Positions 1 through 5,481 of a stretch of 7,977 nucleotides of DNA are shown piece after piece (positions within the stretch are counted from its first letter, which is position 1; every line of letters begins with the position of its first letter). The DNA is from Syntrophobacterales bacterium (lineage in GTDB: Bacteria > Desulfobacterota > Desulfobaccia > Desulfobaccales > 0-14-0-80-60-11): NCBI GenBank assembly GCA_020052215.1, contig JAGVPN010000375.1, positions 1 through 7,977 on the forward strand, written 5' to 3'. The notes under the pieces were generated by a model that was given only the letters and a program-made list of their open reading frames with translations, was not told the DNA's origin and did not search any database. Both the position numbers and the translations under genes were made by a program.

Positions 1-156
1 CAGGCGGGGGCCCACGTGGAGGACCCGCTTGGGGGTCAGGGTCATCTCCCGGCTGGTCTGGGTAAGCACATGGAGCCGCTCGCCTTTCAGTTCCAGGACA
101 ACGCCTAAAAAAATGCGCTTATCTTCGAAGAATTCGACAATATCGCCGGGTTCCAT
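1..156 (-). CDS. RNase II/RNB-family exoribonuclease, N-terminal 52 residues (partial)
   Basis: The reading frame starts at the ATG read from 156 to 154 on the minus strand and runs off the left edge, so only 52 residues are visible. It begins MEPGDIVEFFEDKRIFLGVV and continues with a beta-rich stretch (LHVLTQTSREMTL, then TPKRVLHVGPRL). This resembles the small N-terminal beta-barrel segment ahead of the catalytic domain in RNB (RNase II/R-like) 3'-5' exoribonucleases of deltaproteobacteria. Those enzymes degrade RNA processively in the cytoplasm. The catalytic aspartates would lie outside the window, so the assignment rests on N-terminal resemblance only. No clear Shine-Dalgarno sequence precedes the ATG. 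The gene is divergent from the metallophosphoesterase, with a 244-base shared gap. An alternative is another small-barrel RNA-binding protein. Confidence 0.6.
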   Translation of the reverse strand, partial: MEPGDIVEFFEDKRIFLGVVLELKGERLHVLTQTSREMTLTPKRVLHVGPRL

Positions 157-264
157 GGTGGCCAGAAAGTAACAAAATCCCCGTAAAAGTCAAGGAAGGG
201 CGGGCGGGCTGTTTTCCGGTTCACCGTTTCCGGTTTTGGGTTATTAAATAATCTTTTGAGGCCC

Positions 265-292
265 TTGTCGTTACATTGCGGTCGGTTATGAT
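265..292 (+). promoter_or_regulatory. Candidate sigma70-type promoter for the metallophosphoesterase
   Basis: TTGTCG (265-270) and TATGAT (287-292) are separated by 16 bases, in a locally AT-rich part of the divergent gap 157-400. The -10 matches consensus at five of six positions and the -35 at four. Transcription would start near 299, leaving a leader of about 100 bases. This is a pattern match only. Confidence 0.35.
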
Positions 293-342
293 ATAAAATC
301 TCTTTAAATATCTCTTAATTTGCGCCAAAATAATCGGACCTG

Positions 343-382
343 GGAGCGCCGCGGCAACATGGGCGCCGCCCCCTAAAGCTCC
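343..382 (+). other. GC-rich stem in the metallophosphoesterase leader
   Basis: GGAGC (343-347) pairs with GCTCC (378-382), and inside it GCGGC (351-355) pairs with GCCGC (365-369). The structure ends 18 bases before the start codon at 401 and no T-run follows, so it is not a terminator. It may be a leader structure affecting stability or translation, or a chance consequence of high GC. Confidence 0.25.
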
Positions 383-400
383 GCAAACCGGAAATCTCTG

Positions 401-1144
401 ATGCGGGTCGCGGTTATCGCTGATATTCACAGCAATCGGGAAGCCCTGGACAGCGTCTTGGCCCGGATCGGCCAGGAGGGGGTAGACGCCATCCTGAATC
501 TGGGCGACCTGGTGGGCTACAATGCCAGCCCCAATGAGTGCCTGGAACTGGTCCAGGGCCGCCACGTCTGGAATCTGGCCGGGAACCATGACCTGGCCCT
601 GCTCGATCCCGAACGGGCCCAACATTTTAATATCATCGCCCACCAGGCCTTGACGTGGTGCCGGCAGCAGCTCCGCCCGGAATTCCTAAAATTTCTGCAA
701 GGCCTGCCCTTGCTCAGGAAGCTGCCGGGATCCTTTCTGGCCTGCCACGGCACCCCCGCCAACCCCGACGCCTACATCGCTTACCACTTCCAGGGCAAAC
801 GCGTCCTCAATGACATGTACAAACACTCTGATCTGCGGGTGTGCTTCTTCGGCCACACCCACCGGCGGGCGTTGTGGTACCGGGATATTCGGGGCAAGGT
901 GGCCCTGCGCCAGATTTCCCCCGCCCCGATGCAGTTATCCCCGGAGGAACACTACCTCATCAACCCAGGCAGCGTGGGCCAGCCCCGGGACGGCAACCCC
1001 GAAGCGGCCTACGCCATCTTCGACGATGAGGATTTCTCCATTCAGTTCAAGTCCGCCCCTTATGATGTGAGCGGGGCCCAACGCCGCATCCTGGCTGCCG
1101 GGCTGCCCCCTTATCTGGCGGAGCGCCTGGCCCTGGGGACTTAG
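401..1144 (+). CDS. Metallophosphoesterase (calcineurin-like, YfcE/MPP-type)
   Basis: This 247-residue protein carries the full set of binuclear metallophosphoesterase motifs: D8-I-H10 in ADIHSNREAL, G35-D36 in LGDLVGY, G61-N62-H63-D64, H116 in CHGTP, and G151-H152-T153-H154. The C-terminal segment INPGSVGQPRDGNP (187-200) is typical of the single-domain YfcE-like branch. These residues bind two metal ions and hydrolyse phosphomono- or diesters. The substrate cannot be told from sequence; relatives act on cyclic nucleotides, nucleotide derivatives or generic phosphodiesters. There is no signal peptide, so it should be cytoplasmic. The ATG at 401 directly precedes the first motif and has only a weak GGA eight bases upstream. 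The length is normal for the family. The stop is followed within six bases by a seven-base tandem repeat tract. Confidence 0.93.
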   Translation: MRVAVIADIHSNREALDSVLARIGQEGVDAILNLGDLVGYNASPNECLELVQGRHVWNLAGNHDLALLDPERAQHFNIIAHQALTWCRQQLRPEFLKFLQGLPLLRKLPGSFLACHGTPANPDAYIAYHFQGKRVLNDMYKHSDLRVCFFGHTHRRALWYRDIRGKVALRQISPAPMQLSPEEHYLINPGSVGQPRDGNPEAAYAIFDDEDFSIQFKSAPYDVSGAQRRILAAGLPPYLAERLALGT

Positions 1145-1150
1145 GAGCAA

Positions 1151-1213
1151 GTTTTTGGTTTTTGGTTTTTAGTTTTTGGCTGATAGCTGACTGCTGATAG
1201 CTGATAGCTTTTT
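1151..1213 (+). repeat. Seven-base-period tandem repeat tract (two heptad families)
   Basis: Nine consecutive seven-base units fill most of the 89-base gap. They are GTTTTTG (1151, 1158), GTTTTTA (1165), GTTTTTG (1172), GCTGATA (1179), GCTGACT (1186), GCTGATA (1193, 1200) and GCTTTTT (1207). The two families stay in one register, and every unit starts with G. The tract begins six bases after the metallophosphoesterase stop and ends 20 bases before the GNAT start. It resembles the short tandem heptamers of cyanobacterial genomes in form. A role is unknown. Confidence 0.85.
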
Positions 1214-1233
1214 CACCAAAAGGGGACGAGAGA

Positions 1234-1779
1234 ATGGCTTACCAAAAAGAGGGGGTGTTGAAAGACGGCACCCGGGTCAAGCTGCGGCCCTTGGTCAAGG
1301 AAGACCGGGAGATGCTGCTGAAATTCTTCCAGGGTCTCGAGGCCAAGGAATTGAGCTTCCTGCGCAGTGACGTGCGGGACCCGGCCGTCATCGATCACTG
1401 GGTGAACCACATCGACTATCGCCGGGTCTTTCCCCTGGTAGCGGAAGCCGACGGCCGCATCGTGGGGGATATCACCCTCCACATGCGCCAGGTGGGGTGG
1501 AAGCGCCATCTGGGCAATGTGCGGGTGGTGGTCTCGCCGGATTACCAGAGCCGGGGCCTGGGCACCCTGCTGATCAATGAGATCGTCGAACTGGCCGGGG
1601 AATTCGGCCTGGAAAAGCTGATCGCCGAGATTCACCTCCAGGCGCTGGGAGCTTTCAACGCCTTCAAAAAGGCCGGGTTTTCCGTCAAAGCGGTGTTTGA
1701 AGACCTGGTCAAGGACCCGGCCGGCAACAGCAGCGACCTGATGGTCATGGTCTGCGACATCCAGGCCCGGGATAAGTAA
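1234..1779 (+). CDS. GNAT-family N-acetyltransferase
   Basis: This 181-residue single-domain protein has the GNAT fold signature. Motif A reads VRVVVSPDYQSRGLG, with the acetyl-CoA pyrophosphate loop Q105-S-R-G-L-G110 at the end of beta 4 and start of helix 3. Motif B is seen as N142-AFKKAGF149. The N-terminus VKLRPLVKEDREML (15-28) is the usual first strand and helix. It should transfer an acetyl group from acetyl-CoA to an amine; the acceptor (small molecule, peptide or protein lysine) is not predictable. The start is supported by AGGGG at 1221-1225, eight bases before the ATG. It is co-directional with the metallophosphoesterase, separated by the heptad tract; co-transcription is possible but not shown. 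A purine octad tract begins two bases after the stop. Confidence 0.9.
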   Translation: MAYQKEGVLKDGTRVKLRPLVKEDREMLLKFFQGLEAKELSFLRSDVRDPAVIDHWVNHIDYRRVFPLVAEADGRIVGDITLHMRQVGWKRHLGNVRVVVSPDYQSRGLGTLLINEIVELAGEFGLEKLIAEIHLQALGAFNAFKKAGFSVKAVFEDLVKDPAGNSSDLMVMVCDIQARDK

Positions 1780-1781
1780 GA

Positions 1782-1821
1782 GGGGAAAAGGCGAAGAGGC
1801 GAAAAGGGAAAAAGGGGGGAG
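1782..1821 (+). repeat. Purine-rich octad tract just after the GNAT stop codon
   Basis: Units of eight bases follow in register: GGGGAAAA (1782), GGCGAAGA (1790), GGCGAAAA (1798), GGGAAAAA (1806) and GGGGGGAG (1814). The tract starts two bases after the TAA at 1777-1779 and is almost pure purine on the coding strand. The 14-base string GGGGAAAAGGCGAA recurs in the tract after the M24 peptidase gene on that gene's own coding strand. Confidence 0.8.
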
Positions 1822-2146
1822 AAGAATGCCCACCTTTGCCTCGGGTGCAATGGTTCGGGATTTGACCAGACAACCTCTCCATCACGGCATAATATCATCG
1901 GAAAATAAATAATTCTGGAAATCCCCCCACAGAAGGTCAATGTCGTTATTCAGATCATATCTGGAATTTTTCCGAGTTTGATGATAAGGGCATATAGTGG
2001 TGAGTGATCCGCTTATTTTGAATACCCTTCTCAAAGCAAGATTTCTACTGCCATCGAGTTGCCGTTCTCCTGTGGTAGCATCTGCATGTGGCTTCGCATC
2101 TTCTCCTGACGCACCATTAGAGGGAGGGGTATGCAGGGGGCCTTAA
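1822..2146. other. Low-GC intergenic stretch with no recognised gene
   Basis: About 325 bases with no coding frame that I can recognise. Two consecutive 60-base lines (1921-2040) are about 40% G+C, against roughly 67% in neighbouring genes such as 5101-5160. Short frames exist, for example a 68-codon minus-strand frame over 2031-2237, but it shows no family motif and overlaps the promoter and start of the next gene. The content may be old insertion or gene-decay material, or a leader or small-RNA region. Nothing firmer can be said. Confidence 0.5.
1949..1971 (+). terminator. Weak terminator-like hairpin
   Basis: TTCAGAT (1949-1955) pairs with ATCTGGA (1959-1965) around the three-base loop CAT, with one T-G wobble, and a run of five T follows at 1967-1971. 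The stem is AT-rich and short and lies 170 bases after the GNAT stop, so this is a tentative call. Confidence 0.3.
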
Positions 2147-2176
2147 TTGTTTTCTCAGGGAAACTTATGCTATCAT
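2147..2176 (+). promoter_or_regulatory. Candidate sigma70 promoter for the flavoprotein gene
   Basis: TTGTTT (2147-2152) and TATCAT (2171-2176) are separated by 18 bases. Transcription would start near 2183, giving a leader of about 50 bases to the start codon at 2232. No co-directional gene is close upstream, so a promoter is expected here. Confidence 0.45.
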
Positions 2177-2231
2177 GTCGGCCACAAGAGCATTCTGACA
2201 TCCACTCTAACCATGACTCCAGGAGATGTTC

Positions 2232-2981
2232 ATGCACGTAATGGCCATCAATGGCTCACCCCGCAAGGAAAAGAGCAGCACCGATCATATCCTGGGCCCG
2301 CTGTTGGAGGGCATGCGCGCCGCAGGCGCCACCACTGAATTGGTGCATCTGGGCCATTTGCAGATCAAGCCTTGTCTGGGCTGCTTCCTGTGCTGGGTTA
2401 AGACCCCCGGAAAATGTGTGCAGCAAGATGACATGGGCGCGGTCTTGGAAAGGTTTGTGCAGGCCGACCTGCTGGTCTTCGGAACCCCGCTTTATCACTA
2501 TAACATGTCCGGCCTGATGAAGAACTTCATTGACCGCACCCTGCCCACCTGTGAACCGTGGCTGGTGGAAGATCCCGGCCATCCGGGGCGGAGCGCCCAC
2601 CCGGACCGCTACCCCCGGGACCGAGCCATGCTGCTGGTTTCCCCCTGCGGCTTTCCGGAATTTGACCATTTTGCGACGCTGGTGCAATATTTCCAGTTTT
2701 TCGCCCAAAAGCTGGGCTGGCGTTACCTGGGGGAAATCCTGCGGCCCGCGGCTGAGAGCTTGAGCCATGAACAATATCAAGAAACGTTCGTCTGGTATTA
2801 CAATCTGGTGCGCCAGGCTGGGGAGCAGCTCATCCGCCAGGGACGGATCACGCCGGAGGTGCAGGCGGAATTAAAACGAGACCTTTTCCCAGGCGGGCCA
2901 GAGGCCTTCCGGGAGCACGCCAACCGGCACTGGATGGATACTATGGCAAAGTTTGGTCTGACCGGCAAGCCGCCAGGATAG
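2232..2981 (+). CDS. Iron-sulfur-flavoprotein-like NAD(P)H oxidoreductase (flavodoxin fold)
   Basis: This is a 249-residue flavodoxin-fold protein. AINGSPRKEKSST (5-17) is the FMN phosphate-binding loop, GTPLYHYNMSGLMKNFIDR (84-102) is the second flavin-contacting segment, and C48-x2-C51-x2-C54-x7-C62 is followed by DDM. The compact cysteine set resembles the [4Fe-4S] motif of archaeal iron-sulfur flavoproteins (Isf), so an electron-transfer role in the cytoplasm is likely. Some relatives keep only part of these cysteines and are plain NADPH:FMN oxidoreductases. The C-terminal 80 residues are helical and of unknown role. I chose ATG 2232 rather than ATG 2226: AGGAG at 2221-2225 directly abuts 2226 but sits six bases before 2232. 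The gene stands alone and converges on the M24 peptidase. Confidence 0.85.
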   Translation: MHVMAINGSPRKEKSSTDHILGPLLEGMRAAGATTELVHLGHLQIKPCLGCFLCWVKTPGKCVQQDDMGAVLERFVQADLLVFGTPLYHYNMSGLMKNFIDRTLPTCEPWLVEDPGHPGRSAHPDRYPRDRAMLLVSPCGFPEFDHFATLVQYFQFFAQKLGWRYLGEILRPAAESLSHEQYQETFVWYYNLVRQAGEQLIRQGRITPEVQAELKRDLFPGGPEAFREHANRHWMDTMAKFGLTGKPPG

Positions 2982-3053
2982 ACCGGATGAAAAGTGGCTT
3001 TGGGAGGGGGGTCGATGCTCTCCCCCACTCTCTTCAATAAAGAATCTTCATCC

Positions 3054-3081
3054 TGGTTCCCAAGCTCCTGCTTGGGAACCA
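3054..3081. repeat. REP-like palindrome, copy 1
   Basis: A 12-base perfect stem (arms TGGTTCCCAAGC and GCTTGGGAACCA) encloses the loop TCCT. The inner 24 bases (3056-3079) are the exact reverse complement of 3176-3199. No T-run follows, so it is not a classical terminator, although it lies between converging genes. Confidence 0.85.
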
Positions 3082-3147
3082 CTTGCCAAGTTCCCTCTTG
3101 CCGAAAAATTTGCACATTTTGGGGAGGTTGCACATAAAATATAGAGG

Positions 3148-3166
3148 TCCCAAGCAGAGCTTGGGG
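3148..3166. repeat. REP-like palindrome, degenerate middle copy
   Basis: CCCAAGC (3149-3155) pairs with GCTTGGG (3159-3165) around the loop AGA, with a T-G wobble outside. It has the same core arms as the flanking copies but lacks the GTT/AAC ends and one loop base. It looks like a decayed relative. Confidence 0.7.
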
Positions 3167-3174
3167 CATAATTC

Positions 3175-3200
3175 CGTTCCCAAGCAGGAGCTTGGGAACG
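3175..3200. repeat. REP-like palindrome, copy 2 (inverted relative to copy 1)
   Basis: An 11-base perfect stem (arms CGTTCCCAAGC and GCTTGGGAACG) encloses the loop AGGA, the reverse complement of the copy 1 loop TCCT. Together with copy 1 it forms a composite inverted pair flanking about 95 bases. This layout resembles paired REP elements (BIME) that RAYT transposases mobilise in other bacteria. No such transposase is in the window. Confidence 0.85.
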
Positions 3201-3216
3201 AGAAATAAAGTCCAGG

Positions 3217-3267
3217 TTTTTCCCCCTTTCGCCTTTTCCCCTTTTCCCCCTTTTCCCCCTTTTTTTT
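3217..3267 (-). repeat. Purine-rich tract just after the M24 peptidase stop codon
   Basis: On the minus strand, running away from the peptidase stop, alternating runs read A8, G5, A4, G5, A4, G4, A4, GGCG, A3, G5, A5. The period is 8-9 bases. The A8 run includes the last two bases of the TAA stop. The segment GGGGAAAAGGCGAA (3241 down to 3228) is identical to 1782-1795 in the tract after the GNAT gene, and both have the same orientation relative to their gene. Confidence 0.8.
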
Positions 3268-4375
3268 AATCCCACTCATAAAAATATCCGGGTTGATTCA
3301 AAACCTCGGCGCCCTGGGGGTGGAGCAGCACCATGTCCTCCAGGCGGACGCCGCCCCAGCCGGTGAGGTAGATGCCCGGCTCCACGGTGAGCACGCACCC
3401 GGCCGGGAGCACGCCTCTCCTGGCCTCGGACGGGCTCAGGTTGGGGGTCTCATGCACCGCCAGCCCCACCCCATGTCCCAGGGAGTGGCCAAAAGCCTCG
3501 CCATAACCCGCGGCGGCGATCACCTCCCGGGCCAGTCCATCGCCCGCCAGGCTGTCCATGCCGGCCTTGAGTCCGGCCTCGGCCCGGGCCTGGGCCTGGC
3601 GCACCAGGGAGTAAATCTTCCGGAAATGGTCATCGGCAGGGCCGATAATAAAGGTGCGGGTCAGGTCGGCGCAGTAGCCGTCGATTTTGGCCCCCATGTC
3701 GATGATGATAGGCTCCCCGGCCTTGAGGGGATAGTCCCCGGGGTGGTGATGGGGCCGGGCGCTGTTGGGGCCCGCGGCCACGATGGGGGGAAAGGCCAGG
3801 CCCTCGGCCCCGCCTTCCCGGAGGCGCTTTTCGATCTCCCAGGCCACCTGGCGCTCGGTCTGGCCCGGGGCGAGTTCCCCGGCCACCTGGCGCATCACGG
3901 TTTCGGTCAAAGTCAAGGCCCGCCGCATGACGGCCAGCTCGGCCCCGGTCTTGATCTGGCGCAGGCCCTCCACCAGCCCTTCCAGGGGCTGCCAAGTCAC
4001 CTCGATCCCGGCGTCGGCCACGGCCTGGGTCAGGCGCTGGTGCTGCCGGAAAGTGAGGTTCGCCGCTTCAAAACCCAGACGCCGCACCTTGAGGCCCTGG
4101 AGGAGCTCGCCCAGGGTTTCCCCCAGGTCAACCTTGTAGATCAGGACCTCAAAATCCGGGACTTCCTGTTGTGCCCAGGCCTGGTAGCGGAAATCGGTGA
4201 GCAGCAGGGCCGCCTCCGGGCTGATCAGCAGCATGCCCCAGTCGGGGTCGGAGGCGGTAAACCCGCTGAGATAACGGCGGTTTTCTGGACCTGAAACCAG
4301 GAGGGCGTCAACCTCATGGGAGGGCAGAAGCTCCCGGACGGCCGCCAGGTGGAGGCTCACGGCGTTAGTCATCAT
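3266..4375 (-). CDS. M24-family metallopeptidase, Xaa-Pro aminopeptidase type
   Basis: The protein has 369 residues with the two-domain layout of PepP/PepQ-like enzymes. The N-terminal creatinase-like domain (about 8-135) includes NRRYLSGFTASD and LLTDFRYQAWA. The pita-bread catalytic domain (about 145-360) has all five dinuclear metal ligands: D226 in IIIDMGAKIDG, D237 in CADLTRTF, H301 in GHSLGHGVGL, E332 in TVEPGIY and E346 in VRLEDMV. Substrate-site histidines are visible at 209-211 and 308. It should release the N-terminal residue from peptides with proline second, or cleave Xaa-Pro dipeptides, in the cytoplasm. Two adjacent ATG codons (4375-4373 and 4372-4370) are possible starts, with no clear Shine-Dalgarno for either. 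The length is normal. It is divergent from the HAD gene and converges on the flavoprotein gene. Confidence 0.94.
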   Translation of the reverse strand: MMTNAVSLHLAAVRELLPSHEVDALLVSGPENRRYLSGFTASDPDWGMLLISPEAALLLTDFRYQAWAQQEVPDFEVLIYKVDLGETLGELLQGLKVRRLGFEAANLTFRQHQRLTQAVADAGIEVTWQPLEGLVEGLRQIKTGAELAVMRRALTLTETVMRQVAGELAPGQTERQVAWEIEKRLREGGAEGLAFPPIVAAGPNSARPHHHPGDYPLKAGEPIIIDMGAKIDGYCADLTRTFIIGPADDHFRKIYSLVRQAQARAEAGLKAGMDSLAGDGLAREVIAAAGYGEAFGHSLGHGVGLAVHETPNLSPSEARRGVLPAGCVLTVEPGIYLTGWGGVRLEDMVLLHPQGAEVLNQPGYFYEWD

Positions 4376-4496
4376 AAGTTATAATTCTGGGAGAATCTGG
4401 CCAGGAAATCAAGGATAAAACCGTCCCGGGAACCCAGGCGGCAGTCGCGTTCAGATTGCGCCGCCCCGGGACCTGCCCCATTTTTCGCGTTAGGCA

Positions 4497-4532
4497 TTGA
4501 TAATTGAGAAGAATCTGATAATATATTATATT
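4497..4532 (+). promoter_or_regulatory. AT-rich promoter island for the HAD-rubredoxin-lepB operon
   Basis: Two overlapping sigma70-like pairs read rightward. One is TTGATA (4497-4502) with TAATAT (4519-4524), 16-base spacer. The other is TTGAGA (4504-4509) with TATATT (4527-4532), 17-base spacer. The stretch stands out as AT-rich between GC-rich flanks. Transcription would start near 4531-4539, giving a leader of about 80 bases. Confidence 0.5.
4525..4530 (-). promoter_or_regulatory. Possible -10 element for the M24 peptidase
   Basis: TATAAT is read on the minus strand from 4530 to 4525, overlapping the rightward promoter. No convincing -35 lies 16-18 bases upstream because that side is GC-rich. 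If used, the peptidase leader would be about 140 bases and the two promoters would compete. Confidence 0.25.
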
Positions 4533-4543
4533 TAAAAAATATT

Positions 4544-4598
4544 CCGGCGGCTCCCGGCCCCGGGTGATGACCCCGCCGGGCCAAAAGGTTTAGCCGCC
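4544..4598 (+). promoter_or_regulatory. Leader of the HAD operon with two mutually exclusive stems
   Basis: CCGGCGG (4544-4550) can pair with CCGCCGG (4573-4579), and the overlapping GGCGGCT (4546-4552) can pair with AGCCGCC (4592-4598). The two seven-base helices share the 5' arm and cannot coexist. A small CCCG/CGGG hairpin (4553-4564) fits inside either. The second helix ends 17 bases before the TTG start. Attenuation or translational control is conceivable, but GC-rich sequence gives such pairings by chance. Confidence 0.3.
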
Positions 4599-4615
4599 CC
4601 CATTGGATCGACGAC

Positions 4616-5266
4616 TTGATCAAGCTGGTAGCCTTTGATTGCGACGGGGTCCTGTTCGATTCCCAACAGGCCAACATCGCCTTCTACAATGCCATTCTGG
4701 CCCACTTCGACCGGCCCCCCCTGAGCCCCGAGGCTGTGGACTTCATTCACAGCCATACCGTGGGGGAATCACTGGAGCACCTCTTTCCGGGCTACCCCGA
4801 TCTGGAGGGTGTGTTGAAATTCGCCCGCAGTTTCGATTACAGCCCCTTTATCTCGATGATGGTGGAGGAACCGCATCTCAGGGAGTTTCTCCGATTCTTG
4901 CGCCCCGGCTGCTACCTGGCCCTGGCCACCAACCGCACCACCACCACCCGGGCCGTCCTCGCCTACCACGGGTTGGCGGACGACTTCGACCTGGTGGTGA
5001 GCGCCGTAGATGTCACCCGCCCCAAACCGCATCCGGAATCGTTTGTGCGCATCCTGGAGCACTTTGGCCTGTCTCCCCTGGAAGCCATTTACATCGGCGA
5101 TTCCCGGGTGGATGAGCACTTCGCCGCCAATGCCGGCGTGCCCTTCGTGGCCTACCGCAACCCCGGGTTGACCGCCAACTATTACCTGGATTCGTTTGCC
5201 GCGGGGCCTGACCTGATTCGGGGTCTGGTCCGCAATCAAGCCTTTGAGCCAAGGAGAAAGTCATGA
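4616..5266 (+). CDS. HAD-superfamily hydrolase (phosphoglycolate-phosphatase-like, HAD-IA)
   Basis: This 216-residue protein has the four HAD motifs in order: motif I DCDGVLFD with nucleophile D8 and acid/base D10; motif II at T105-N106 in [10 protein letters not shown]; motif III K137 in RPKPHPESF; and motif [18 protein letters not shown] with D162 and D166. Residues between motifs I and II form the alpha-helical cap of subfamily I. It should be a cytoplasmic phosphatase acting on a small phosphorylated metabolite through a phospho-aspartate. The substrate is unknown; phosphoglycolate is only the usual label for this shape. The start is TTG at 4616: no in-frame ATG or GTG lies nearby upstream, and homology begins at residue 2. 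A weak GGA sits eight bases before it. Its TGA overlaps the rubredoxin ATG (ATGA, 5263-5266), indicating translational coupling. Confidence 0.9.
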   Translation: MIKLVAFDCDGVLFDSQQANIAFYNAILAHFDRPPLSPEAVDFIHSHTVGESLEHLFPGYPDLEGVLKFARSFDYSPFISMMVEEPHLREFLRFLRPGCYLALATNRTTTTRAVLAYHGLADDFDLVVSAVDVTRPKPHPESFVRILEHFGLSPLEAIYIGDSRVDEHFAANAGVPFVAYRNPGLTANYYLDSFAAGPDLIRGLVRNQAFEPRRKS

Positions 5267-5424
5267 AACAATATCAGTGTCAGATCTGTGGTTACATCTA
5301 TGACCCGGCCCAGGGTGATCCGGACAACCATGTTCCCCCCAACACCCCTTTTGACAAACTCCCCCCGGAATGGGTCTGTCCCATCTGCGGCGCCTCCCAA
5401 GACCAATTCCAGCCGGTGGATTAG
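5263..5424 (+). CDS. Rubredoxin
   Basis: This small 53-residue protein has both rubredoxin knuckles, C6-Q-I-C9-G-Y and C39-P-I-C42-G, which bind a single iron through four cysteines. The conserved [10 protein letters not shown] (11-20), PPNTPF (25-30) and LPPEWVCP (33-40) segments and the length of about 53 are standard for the family. It is a cytoplasmic one-electron carrier; partners in anaerobes include rubrerythrin, superoxide reductase and rubredoxin:oxygen oxidoreductase, none of which is in this window. AAGGAG at 5251-5256, six bases before the ATG, is the best ribosome-binding site in the operon. The ATG overlaps the HAD stop by four bases, so the two genes are almost certainly co-transcribed. 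The signal peptidase start lies 57 bases downstream. Confidence 0.96.
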   Translation: MKQYQCQICGYIYDPAQGDPDNHVPPNTPFDKLPPEWVCPICGASQDQFQPVD

Positions 5425-5481
5425 GGCTGCTGCTACGGGCGAGCTGTCCATCGCAGCCTGTCCCTTAGAAAAAACTCAACT

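Noticed and set aside
166..193. Minus-strand TTGACT and TACTTT pair as a promoter for the exoribonuclease
   Set aside because: The -10 matches poorly and the predicted start would be within about three bases of the ATG.
227..394. TTTCCGGTTT (227-236) and its exact reverse complement AAACCGGAAA (385-394) as an inverted repeat
   Set aside because: The arms are about 150 bases apart in a GC-biased gap and nothing ties them to a known element; chance is likely.
221..643. Minus-strand 140-codon frame overlapping the metallophosphoesterase start
   Set aside because: It runs antisense through the conserved metallophosphoesterase motifs and on into the divergent promoter region, with no family resemblance.
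1862..1893. TTGACC followed by CATAAT as a promoter in the low-GC gap
   Set aside because: The spacer is 20 bases, too long for a normal sigma70 promoter, and no gene starts downstream within a reasonable distance.
3002..3032. G-run and C-run pairing as a terminator for the flavoprotein gene
   Set aside because: Only about five continuous G-C pairs form, mismatches flank them, and no T-run follows.
3034..3279. Two minus-strand frames starting with K/G-rich sequence
   Set aside because: They are translations of the purine tract and the REP-like palindromes, not genes.
3293..4294. Long plus-strand open frame of 333 codons opposite the M24 peptidase
   Set aside because: The minus strand encodes a full M24 protein with all five metal ligands. 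The plus frame shows no motif and is rich in G, P, H and Q, as expected of an antisense shadow in GC-rich DNA.
5424..5459. GGCTGC/GCAGCC inverted repeat between rubredoxin and lepB as a terminator
   Set aside because: The six-base stem has a 22-base loop and no T-run, and the short gap favours read-through into lepB.
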